From positions 1 through 28,453 of IMG/VR virus record IMGVR_UViG_3300009605_000100: a stretch of DNA of 28,453 nt; one strand, 5' to 3'. The position numbers and the translations under genes were made by a program. The notes below the pieces were generated by a model. The model did not search any database. It had not been told where the DNA came from and saw only the letters and a program-made list of their open reading frames with translations. Source of the DNA: a virus. This document shows, in pieces, positions 16,859 to 26,337 of this stretch. Positions within the stretch are counted from its first letter, which is position 1. Every line of letters starts with the position of its first letter.

Positions 16859-17608
16859 ATGGCAACACCAACGTCTAGACAAACCTTAAAAGAGTATGCA
16901 TTGAGAAGGTTAGGTCATCCTGTTATTGACATCAACATTGATGATTCTCAAATGGAAGATAACCTTGATGATGCAATCCAGTTCTTTCAAGAATATCACT
17001 TTGACGGTGTTTTACAAGTATTTTTAAAGCACCAAGTTACATCCAGTGATATAACTAACGGTTATCTTGCTATGGATGATATTGATTCAAACGTAGTTTC
17101 TGTTAATAAGTTATTCAACCTTGCTGTTAATTCAGTTAATTTGTTTGATGTGTCTTATCAGTTAGCATTAAATGACTTTTTTGGTACATTCACACCCGGC
17201 ACCCTTACTAATTATACTATTACCAAACAACACTTAGAAATGTTGGAAGATATCTTAGACCCAGAGAAAAACATTAGATTTAGTAAAGTAACAAACAAAT
17301 TATATGGTGATTTTAACTGGAGTGATGATTTGGATGCGGGTGATTATGTTGTAATTGACGCATATTCAAAGTTAGACCCAGAAACATATACAGAGATTTA
17401 CAATGATAGACTTTTAAAAAAGTATGTAACTGCATTGTTTAAAAGATCATGGGGTAATAATTTGTCAAAATTTGAAGGTGTTACTGTTCTTGGTGGAGTT
17501 CAATTTAATGGAGCAAAAATTCTCGATGAGGCCAGTGCTGAAATAGATAAAATAGAAGAAGAGGTACAAGACAAGTACGAATTACCACCAGACATGATGA
17601 CAGGTTAA
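16859..17608 (+). CDS. 13: Neck protein gp13
   Basis: At 249 residues this is shorter than T4 gp13 (309). gp13, with gp14, seals the packaged head and forms the collar that joins head to tail. The N-terminus has the pattern typical of T4-like phages from the sea: TSRQTLKEYALRRLGHPVID, then DSQMEDNLDDAIQFFQEYHF and DGVLQVFLKHQV. The C-terminal part includes ETYTEIYNDRLLKKYVTALF and KRSWGNNLSKF, then an acidic tail ending ELPPDMMTG. It begins two bases after the preceding stop and is followed by gp14 and gp15 in the T4 order. Confidence 0.92.
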   Translation: MATPTSRQTLKEYALRRLGHPVIDINIDDSQMEDNLDDAIQFFQEYHFDGVLQVFLKHQVTSSDITNGYLAMDDIDSNVVSVNKLFNLAVNSVNLFDVSYQLALNDFFGTFTPGTLTNYTITKQHLEMLEDILDPEKNIRFSKVTNKLYGDFNWSDDLDAGDYVVIDAYSKLDPETYTEIYNDRLLKKYVTALFKRSWGNNLSKFEGVTVLGGVQFNGAKILDEASAEIDKIEEEVQDKYELPPDMMTG

Positions 17609-17626
17609 AAAGGGGGTTTGTTGTAA

Positions 17627-18502
17627 ATGGCTATTAATTCACATTTTAGACCCCAAAAAGGCGAACAAGATGTTATAGAAGATCTTACCATAGAAGCAAT
17701 TAAGATTCATGGTCATGATTTTGTTTATCTACCAAGAACCTTAGTAAAAGAAGATGAGATATTTGGTGAAGATGTTTTATCTCAATTCAGTAAAGGGATT
17801 GAGATAGAAATGTATGTTGAATCGGTGGATGGTTTTGAAGGTGAAGGGGATTTCATATCAAAATTTGGTTTAGAGATAAGAGATTCTATTAATCTAGTTG
17901 TTTCAAGAAAAAGATTTTCACAAGAGATAACACCCATTGTACCTGCAATACTATACCCAAGAGAGGGTGATTTGATTTATTTTCCTCTTACTGGGGGTGT
18001 TTTTGAAATCAAATTTACAGAACATGAAAACCCATTTTATCAATTAAATAAATTCTATACATATAAGTTATCTTGTGAACTATTCCAGTACAGTCAAGAA
18101 GATATCGATACTGGTTGGACAGATGTTGATAAACTTGAATCAGACAGACAGGATTTAATGGTTGAACTTACCATGACTGGTGGTGTAACTGGTACATTTG
18201 TTGTGGGTGAATACATATTTGATAGTGCAACTTATTCTACATCTACTAATACTGCAGAGATCATTAAGTGGACATCATCTACAAAAGTTATGCAAATTGC
18301 AGGACAGTCTGGTGCTATCGGATTGACTGGAGTTACAGGACAAGACTCAAGTGCATATGGCGTTGTTGGTTCAACAGCAGATCCATCAACCACCACGATT
18401 ATTCCACCTGACGTATTCTCAGATGGTAGAGATTTCCAAATTGAGGCTGATGACATATTTGACTTTACTGACCAAGATCCATTCTCAGAGGGTAACTACT
18501 AA
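17627..18502 (+). CDS. 14: Neck protein gp14
   Basis: At 291 residues it is somewhat longer than T4 gp14 (256). With gp13 it forms the head-completion collar. The N-terminus INSHFRPQKGEQDVIEDLTI, followed by EAIKIHGHDFVYLPRTLV and EDEIFGEDVLSQF, is the conserved gp14 opening. Residues 72-160 continue with GEGDFISKFGLEIRDSINLV and YPREGDLIYFPLTGGVFEIK. Residues about 183-240 form an extra Gly/Thr/Ser-rich beta segment (GTFVVGEYIFDS, then AGQSGAIGLTGVTGQ), which accounts for the added length. A strong purine site, AGGGGG, precedes the ATG. The order 13-14-15 supports the call. Confidence 0.92.
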   Translation: MAINSHFRPQKGEQDVIEDLTIEAIKIHGHDFVYLPRTLVKEDEIFGEDVLSQFSKGIEIEMYVESVDGFEGEGDFISKFGLEIRDSINLVVSRKRFSQEITPIVPAILYPREGDLIYFPLTGGVFEIKFTEHENPFYQLNKFYTYKLSCELFQYSQEDIDTGWTDVDKLESDRQDLMVELTMTGGVTGTFVVGEYIFDSATYSTSTNTAEIIKWTSSTKVMQIAGQSGAIGLTGVTGQDSSAYGVVGSTADPSTTTIIPPDVFSDGRDFQIEADDIFDFTDQDPFSEGNY

Positions 18503-18507
18503 GAACA

Positions 18508-19350
18508 ATGTTTGAAATTTTTTATAATAAAGCGGTAAGAAAATTGACAGTGGCCTTTGGGTCTTTGTTTAATAACATATATGTTGTTCGAACGGATGCT
18601 TCTGGTACTGTATCTTCAAACATAAGGGTTCCTCTTGGGTATGGTCCAAAACAAAAATGGCTTAGAAGACTAAGAGAACCTAGTTCTATCACTGATGATA
18701 CAGTAGATGCAGAGGTATCTCTTCCTAGATTAAGTTTTGAGATGAGTTCAATAACTTACGATCCAAATAGAAAGAAGAATACTATACAGAAAAGATGGTA
18801 TAGACATGATGATAATGACAAAGTTTATACTAATTATATTGAAGTTCCATATGATTTTGAATTTTCTGTAAGTGCAATGGTAAAATTTATGGAAGATGGA
18901 TTGTGTATAATGGAACAAATACTTCCATATTTTACACCAGAATTTACTGTAACAATTGATTTTAACGATATTAACCAAAAAGTAGATATACCGATTATTT
19001 TAAATTCCGTAACGGTTAATGAAGACTATGAAGGTGACTTTGATGCAAGAAGAATGATTTCTTTTGATATGTCATTTACTGCTAAAGCAAACGTATTTGG
19101 TCCCACAAAAACGAGTGCTGCTATCCAAACTGCTATTGCTACTATTTGGGAGCCTGAAGCATTCTATCATGATGGAATTTCTCTTGGTATGTCAGGTGCG
19201 ACCGCAGCACAATCTAAGGTTACTGTTGGACCGACTGGGCCTTCTGGATCGTCATCAGGTGTTGATGACTTTACAGGTTACACTGTAGGTATAAGAGTTT
19301 ATGGTATGACTGGAGATGATGGTATTAGTATAGATGGAACTAACTTATAA
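18508..19350 (+). CDS. 15: Tail sheath stabiliser and completion protein gp15
   Basis: At 280 residues this matches T4 gp15 (272), the hexamer that caps the finished sheath and tube and docks the tail to the neck. Conserved features include the N-terminal MFEIFYNKAVRKLTVAFGSL and NNIYVVR, GYGPKQKWLRRLREP (about 44-58), LPRLSFEMSSITYDP (about 73-87) and FMEDGLCIMEQILPYFTPEF (about 128-147). The C-terminal 55 residues are a Gly/Ser/Thr-rich extension. The stop codon overlaps an exact TATAAATA box (19346-19353) that precedes the next gene. It starts six bases after gp14. Confidence 0.93.
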   Translation: MFEIFYNKAVRKLTVAFGSLFNNIYVVRTDASGTVSSNIRVPLGYGPKQKWLRRLREPSSITDDTVDAEVSLPRLSFEMSSITYDPNRKKNTIQKRWYRHDDNDKVYTNYIEVPYDFEFSVSAMVKFMEDGLCIMEQILPYFTPEFTVTIDFNDINQKVDIPIILNSVTVNEDYEGDFDARRMISFDMSFTAKANVFGPTKTSAAIQTAIATIWEPEAFYHDGISLGMSGATAAQSKVTVGPTGPSGSSSGVDDFTGYTVGIRVYGMTGDDGISIDGTNL

Positions 19351-19353
19351 ATA
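19346..19353 (+). promoter_or_regulatory. Late-promoter box at the gp15 stop
   Basis: An exact TATAAATA overlaps the gp15 stop codon and ends seven bases before the ATG of the Trp-rich orphan. If used, its transcript would begin almost at that ATG. It would give a nearly leaderless message for the orphan and a normal leader for gp16. Confidence 0.5.
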
Positions 19354-19360
19354 TAATTAA

Positions 19361-20086
19361 ATGACATTACAACATAAAATATTTCAAGATAGAATTAACG
19401 GATTGAACGAACAGATACCCGCAGGTGGTGGTAATGGATTTGGTCAAACAGATCCTTCTATACCTTCTATACAACAAATAGGTAATGTTCCTCTAAGAGG
19501 AAGATCAAGCAGCACTCAACGTATGACAACTAGAGCCCTTTATGGTAGTACTTTGTCCTTCGAGTTATGGGATATTTCACCAAAATTTCAAGAAATGTGG
19601 GATACTTACATAACCGCAGGTGGAGCATGGCAAAAAGATGTTCCATGGCCAGGCTTACCAGTATTCATTAACCCTGAAACTGGGGAAAATGTTAGGTTTG
19701 AACTACCAGAGCCAGGCGAAATGCAGTGGCCTCCAGAAGGTCCAGCGTTTGAATACTGGGCATCTGTGTTGATGTGGTTTATAGATGGTAGTGGCACCGC
19801 TAGGGGTTGGCCGGGAGGAAACGCAGATTGGTGTCCAGCAGGTAATTGTCATGATTCTCCATTATGGAGAATTTGGATACAGGGTGGACAACCAGAACTA
19901 AGCCAGCAATTTATAAATCTTATTAGTGCTATCGGAAGCAATAATCAGTTTTGGTTTCTTGTAATGATGGGGACTAACCCAACCAATAACGAACCTTTAA
20001 GTGAAGGTGACAATTTCTACGACGAATACGTTATGTTCTGGGACATTTTCTTTGGTGGACAGTGGGGGCCAGGTGGTGAAGATTAA
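19361..20086 (+). CDS. Tryptophan-rich orphan protein between gp15 and gp16
   Basis: A 241-residue protein that I do not recognise. It sits where T4 has gp15 directly followed by gp16. It contains 14 Trp residues (about 6%) and many Gly, Pro and Phe. Examples are ELWDISPKFQEMWDTY (about 68-83), DVPWPGLPVFINPETGENV (about 93-111), the CPAGNC segment within residues 155-170, and the C-terminal VMFWDIFFGGQWGPGGED. There is no signal peptide, membrane helix or enzyme motif. An exact TATAAATA box ends only seven bases before the ATG, and no Shine-Dalgarno sequence is visible there, so translation from this start is unclear. The own late box and intrusive location resemble a moron-type cassette or an extra virion protein. 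Confidence 0.6.
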   Translation: MTLQHKIFQDRINGLNEQIPAGGGNGFGQTDPSIPSIQQIGNVPLRGRSSSTQRMTTRALYGSTLSFELWDISPKFQEMWDTYITAGGAWQKDVPWPGLPVFINPETGENVRFELPEPGEMQWPPEGPAFEYWASVLMWFIDGSGTARGWPGGNADWCPAGNCHDSPLWRIWIQGGQPELSQQFINLISAIGSNNQFWFLVMMGTNPTNNEPLSEGDNFYDEYVMFWDIFFGGQWGPGGED

Positions 20087-20113
20087 TTAACAAAAAATGA
20101 GGAAGTAATTTTT

Positions 20114-22253
<2,140 letters not shown>

Positions 22254-22255
22254 AA

Positions 22256-22269
22256 ATACTGTACAGTAT
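22256..22269. promoter_or_regulatory. 14-bp perfect palindrome before the sheath gene
   Basis: ATACTGTACAGTAT is a perfect inverted repeat in the 69-base spacer between gp17 and gp18. Its last three bases overlap the late box at 22267-22274. It could be a protein-binding site or a short RNA hairpin at the gp17 end. There is no U-run directly after it, so a classical terminator is unlikely. Confidence 0.4.
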
Positions 22270-22274
22270 AAATA
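22267..22274 (+). promoter_or_regulatory. Late promoter for tail sheath gp18
   Basis: An exact TATAAATA in the longest spacer of the window, 48 bases before the gp18 ATG and upstream of a strong TAAGGAG ribosome site. Sheath is needed in high copy, so a dedicated late promoter is expected. Confidence 0.7.
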
Positions 22275-22322
22275 TTCAGGTACAAAGTATATTTTTTAAT
22301 ATTACCCTAAGGAGAAGTAGGT

Positions 22323-24182
22323 ATGGCATTTCAAGTAAGTCCTGGCGTAGTGGTCAAGGAAGAAGACTTATCGAGTTTTATTCCAGCAGTATCTTCAACA
22401 ATTGCTGGCTTTGCGGGTCACTTTAGGTGGGGACCAGTTGGCCAAATAGTCACTGTAGATAGTGAAAACAATCTAAAGCAATTATTCGGTAAACCATCAG
22501 AAACAAATTATGAAGAGTGGTTCACAGCCGCTAACTTTTTGGGTTATGGTAGCAATCTCAAAACAGTTAGAACTGTGTCAACAGTTGCTGGCTTTGCTGC
22601 GAACGCATCTGGACCATCAGCCGCGGACTCTTCTGGTGCAATTAAGCATACCCTGAGATCGGCAGAACTTGAAGACAGTAAAGATGTTGCTGGCGGTAGT
22701 GGTGGTCAGCAATGGCAAGCACGATATGTTGGTTCATTAGGTAACAGTCTTAAAGTTGCTTGGTGGGACGGTGGTCACTCTGGCCCTCTTGGCAGCACAA
22801 CAAACCCACCCGCAGCCCATGTTGGTACATCAGCAGGGGCATATAAGAATTGGACATATGTTGACTATTTCACCACTAACATGCCCTATACGACTGGTTG
22901 GGCAAATACCCTTACTGGTATCGACACTGTTTATGACGGTGTAAATATCGCAATTATAGATGAAGATGGAGAATTTTCTGGTACAAAAGGTACAGTTCTA
23001 GAAACATACAATGCGGTTTCTAAAGCATCAAATGCAAGAAACGCAGATAACACAACTAACTACTATGCAGACGTAATAAACAATGAATCAAAATATGTTT
23101 ATGCGTTAGCACAGCCTTATGAGGCAACAGAAAATGCTAATCATAACCAAGGTGTTTCTGGTGGTAGTCAAAACTGGGGCACAGATCTATTAGTTTCTGG
23201 TGGTACTTACGATGTACTCTACGCAAGCGGTTCCGGAGGTGCCACTTTTAGTCTAGCAGGTGGTTCTGGAGAAACATCTGGTACAGTCGCCGCAGCCAAT
23301 GGTGGTACAGTTGACTTCGGTCTTTTCTATGACACAGAAACTGTCAGTGTTGATGTTTTGTTGGGTGGCCCTGCTGATCCTACCCTTGCTAAAGCATTGG
23401 TTGACCTATGCGATACTAGAAAGGATTGCGTAGTGTTTCTTTCACCAGAAAAAGCAGATGTTCTTGCAACCAAAACACCTCTTGATGAAGCACAATGTGA
23501 AGAAAATGTTTTACATTTCAGAAACACACAATTGAACAAAAATAGTTCTTATGCATTCCTTGATTCTGGTTGGAAGTACATGTATGACCGATATTTCGAT
23601 AAGTATCGATGGGTTCCACTAAACGCAGACATAGCAGGTCTTGCAGTGCGTTCAGATGAATCAACAGAAACATGGTTCTCTCCTGCAGGATTTAATCGTG
23701 GTCAAATTCGTGGTATTATTAAACCAGCATGGAATCCTAGAAAAGCACATAGAGATAACCTTTACCAAGATCAAGTTAACTCAGTTGTTGCATTCCCTGG
23801 CGAAGGTACAGTTCTTTGGGGTGATAAAACACTCTTATCTAAACCAAGTGCATTTGATAGACTAAATGTTCGAAGATTGTTTATTGTACTTGAAAAAGCG
23901 ATTTCTACTGCCGCCAAATATCAATTGTTCGAACAAAACGATGAATTTACCCGATCAAACTTCAAGAGCATGATCGAACCATTCTTAAGAGATGTTCAAA
24001 CAAGACGTGGAATTACTGATTTTAAAGTTATCTGTGATACTAGTAATAATACCTCTGCAGTAATAGACAGAAATGAATTTGTTGCTGATATTTTTATTAA
24101 ACCTACTAAATCCATTAATTACATTACCTTGACATTTGTTGCAACATCACAGGGTGTTGATTTTACAGAGATAGGTTCATAA
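22323..24182 (+). CDS. 18: Contractile tail sheath protein gp18
   Basis: A 619-residue sheath subunit (T4 gp18 has 659). Hexameric rings of it surround the tube and contract to drive penetration. The N-terminus MAFQVSPGVVVKEEDLSSFI, followed by STIAGFAGHFRWGPVGQ, is the classic sheath opening. The conserved C-terminal domain includes RNLYQDQVNSVVAF-type sequence (here DNLYQDQVNSVVAFPGEGTV), RLNVRRLFIVLEKAI, and the final strand FVADIFIKPTKSINYITLTF with VATSQGVDF. The central part (about 120-340) is Gly/Ser-rich and variable, as expected of the outer protrusion domain. TAAGGAG at 22308-22314 is a strong ribosome site. The 69-base leader carries an exact late-promoter box overlapped by a 14-bp palindrome. 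Confidence 0.96.
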   Translation: MAFQVSPGVVVKEEDLSSFIPAVSSTIAGFAGHFRWGPVGQIVTVDSENNLKQLFGKPSETNYEEWFTAANFLGYGSNLKTVRTVSTVAGFAANASGPSAADSSGAIKHTLRSAELEDSKDVAGGSGGQQWQARYVGSLGNSLKVAWWDGGHSGPLGSTTNPPAAHVGTSAGAYKNWTYVDYFTTNMPYTTGWANTLTGIDTVYDGVNIAIIDEDGEFSGTKGTVLETYNAVSKASNARNADNTTNYYADVINNESKYVYALAQPYEATENANHNQGVSGGSQNWGTDLLVSGGTYDVLYASGSGGATFSLAGGSGETSGTVAAANGGTVDFGLFYDTETVSVDVLLGGPADPTLAKALVDLCDTRKDCVVFLSPEKADVLATKTPLDEAQCEENVLHFRNTQLNKNSSYAFLDSGWKYMYDRYFDKYRWVPLNADIAGLAVRSDESTETWFSPAGFNRGQIRGIIKPAWNPRKAHRDNLYQDQVNSVVAFPGEGTVLWGDKTLLSKPSAFDRLNVRRLFIVLEKAISTAAKYQLFEQNDEFTRSNFKSMIEPFLRDVQTRRGITDFKVICDTSNNTSAVIDRNEFVADIFIKPTKSINYITLTFVATSQGVDFTEIGS

Positions 24183-24188
24183 AGTTGT

Positions 24189-24196
24189 TATAAATA
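24189..24196 (+). promoter_or_regulatory. Late promoter for tail tube gp19
   Basis: An exact TATAAATA just after the gp18 stop, 16 bases before the gp19 ATG and followed by AGGAG at 24202-24206. The layout matches a T4-type late promoter driving the abundant tube protein. Confidence 0.7.
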
Positions 24197-24212
24197 ATAC
24201 TAGGAGAATTAG

Positions 24213-24770
24213 ATGCGTATCGACGATTTTAAAAATGCATTAGCCAAAGGTGGTGTTAGGAATAACCTTTTTAGGGTTCAAGGTAATATTGGTAATACAA
24301 CTTTACCCACCAAAGTTGGTTTTCTCTGTAAAGCCGCACAACTTCCATCAACCACAATTACCCCCATTGAGGTTCCTTATAGGGGAAGAAAACTTAAATT
24401 GCCTGGCGACAGAGAATATGCTGAATGGTCATTAACATTTATGTCTGATGGTGAATTTGAATTACGTAATGCATTTGAAAAATGGATGGATGACCTCAAC
24501 CAGACGGTTGACAACGTTGCAACTGAAGAACTAAATCTTAGTGGTGCATTATTCCCAGAGTGGAATATTGACCATTTGGACAGAACAGGTGAACCAATTA
24601 AGTCTTATAAGTTTTTTCATTGTTGGCCATCAGAGATTGGTGCAGTAGACACATCCTATGATAGCACAGACCTAATGGAATTTACAGTAAGTCTTCAATA
24701 CACCTACTTCACTACTCAAGGTACTGACGTACCTGCTCCATTGGGTATTGCTCCTGCGCCAGGTGGTTAA
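24213..24770 (+). CDS. 19: Tail tube protein gp19
   Basis: A 185-residue tube subunit (T4 gp19 has 163). Stacked hexamers of it form the inner DNA channel of the contractile tail. Conserved features are the N-terminal RIDDFKNALAKGGVRNNLF, then KAAQLPSTTITPIEVPYRGR, KLKLPGDREYAEWSLTFMSD and FELRNAFEKWMDDLN. The late segment LMEFTVSLQYTYF is also typical. The C-terminal VPAPLGIAPAPGG is a small extension. AGGAG at 24202-24206 is the ribosome site and an exact TATAAATA box sits just upstream, so it can be transcribed separately from the sheath gene. High tube expression is expected. Confidence 0.96.
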   Translation: MRIDDFKNALAKGGVRNNLFRVQGNIGNTTLPTKVGFLCKAAQLPSTTITPIEVPYRGRKLKLPGDREYAEWSLTFMSDGEFELRNAFEKWMDDLNQTVDNVATEELNLSGALFPEWNIDHLDRTGEPIKSYKFFHCWPSEIGAVDTSYDSTDLMEFTVSLQYTYFTTQGTDVPAPLGIAPAPGG

Positions 24771-24811
24771 AAATGGTTTATAATTTAATAAAATCATAAG
24801 GAATCTATATT

Positions 24812-26335
24812 ATGCCAATTGAGTTGTTCGGTTTCAGCATCGGAAGAAAAAACGCAAAGACTGTAGAAGACAAAAGAAGCGAACTAAAGTCATTTGTCAA
24901 ACCTGAAAGCGAAGACGGTGCATCATACATTGATGCCGGTGCAGGATACTTTGGAACATATATTGACTTTAATCAAGAAGTCAAAAGCGAAGTCGAATTT
25001 GTTAACAGATACAGAGAGATGGCGCTCCATCCAGAGTGTGAATCTGCTATTGAAGATATATGTAACGAGGCAATAGTTTACGACGAAGAAAAGCAAAGTA
25101 TTCAGTTAGCACTCGATAAAACAGATCTTTCAGACAGTATTAAAGACAAAATACAAGATGAATATGACCACATATATCATATACTAAATTTTACAAATAA
25201 AGGATTTGAAATTTTTAGAAGATGGTATATCGATGGTAAACTTTATTATCATATGGTTGTTGATTCTAAATCACCAAAAAAGGGTATTCAAGATATTCGA
25301 TATGTTGATCCCACTAAGATAAAGAAGATAATCGAAATAGAAAAAGAAAGAACAGTAGACAAAAGAGGTGAAGGTGGAGAACTTGAGGTAATTAAAAAAA
25401 CAGAAGAATATTATATCTTTAAAGAAAAACCAGAAATGTCTGTTGGTATTAAAATTGCTCCAGAAGCAGTTTGTTATGTAACTTCTGGTCTTTATGATGC
25501 AAGTAGCAAAAATAGAAAGGTTATCAGTTATTTGCATAAAGCAATTAAACCACTAAACCAACTTAGAATGATTGAAGATGCTGTGGTGATTTACCGTATT
25601 GCACGTGCACCAGAAAGGAGGATTTTCTACATCGATGTAGGGAATTTACCAAAAACAAAAGCAGAACAATACGTTCGATCCATAATGAATAAATATCGTA
25701 ATAAACTGGTTTATGATGCTAATACTGGTGCTATCCGTGATGATAAACGACATATGTCTATGCTTGAAGATTTTTGGTTACCACGAAGAGAAGGTGGTAA
25801 AGGAACAGAAATTTCAACTCTTGATGGTGGTCAAAATCTAGGTGAAATGGAAGATGTATTATATTTTCAAAAGAAATTATATCAAGCATTGAGCATCCCA
25901 AGAACAAGATTAGAGTTGGGTGAACAGTTTAGTATGGGTCGTGCTTCAGAAATTAATAGAGATGAAGTTAAATTTATGAAATTCATTGATAGATTACGTA
26001 ATAAATTTAATGATATATTTAAAACTTTACTTAAGACTCAATGCCTTCTTAAAGGTATTATGACAGATGAGGATTGGGAAAAAATCGCAAGCGATATCAA
26101 ATTTGACTATGTTCGTGACAACCACTTTGCAGAATTAAAAGACTATGAAATTTTAACAGAAAGAATGAACATTCTTCGTGATGTCAATGATTATATTGGC
26201 AAATATTATTCGGTTGAGTGGGTAAGAAGAAATATCTTACAACAATCTGAAGAAGAAATGAAAGACCTAGATAAAGAGATAGCAAAGGAACGAGAGTCAG
26301 GAATTATTACCGATGACGGTAATGAGGGGTATTAA
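24812..26335 (+). CDS. 20: Portal vertex protein gp20
   Basis: A 507-residue portal protein (T4 gp20 has 524). A dodecamer at one head vertex nucleates prohead assembly and serves as the DNA channel for the terminase. Hallmarks are YREMALHPECESAIEDICNE (67-86), YRIARAPERRIFYIDVGNLP (261-280), HMSMLEDFWLPRREGG (314-329) with TEISTLDGGQNLG (332-344), and IPRTRLELGEQFSMGRASEI (362-381). The C-terminus is acidic and charged. AAGGAAT near 24800 is the ribosome site. The adjacent prohead-core genes follow immediately, as in T4 (20-67-68). Confidence 0.96.
   Translation: MPIELFGFSIGRKNAKTVEDKRSELKSFVKPESEDGASYIDAGAGYFGTYIDFNQEVKSEVEFVNRYREMALHPECESAIEDICNEAIVYDEEKQSIQLALDKTDLSDSIKDKIQDEYDHIYHILNFTNKGFEIFRRWYIDGKLYYHMVVDSKSPKKGIQDIRYVDPTKIKKIIEIEKERTVDKRGEGGELEVIKKTEEYYIFKEKPEMSVGIKIAPEAVCYVTSGLYDASSKNRKVISYLHKAIKPLNQLRMIEDAVVIYRIARAPERRIFYIDVGNLPKTKAEQYVRSIMNKYRNKLVYDANTGAIRDDKRHMSMLEDFWLPRREGGKGTEISTLDGGQNLGEMEDVLYFQKKLYQALSIPRTRLELGEQFSMGRASEINRDEVKFMKFIDRLRNKFNDIFKTLLKTQCLLKGIMTDEDWEKIASDIKFDYVRDNHFAELKDYEILTERMNILRDVNDYIGKYYSVEWVRRNILQQSEEEMKDLDKEIAKERESGIITDDGNEGY
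26324..26329 (+). promoter_or_regulatory. Shine-Dalgarno supporting a TTG start
   Basis: GAGGGG lies eight bases before the TTG at 26338, in the last codons of gp20. The next ATG in that frame is about 40 codons further on. This site therefore supports initiation at the TTG (or at the adjacent TTG at 26341). Confidence 0.55.
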
Positions 26336-26337
26336 AA

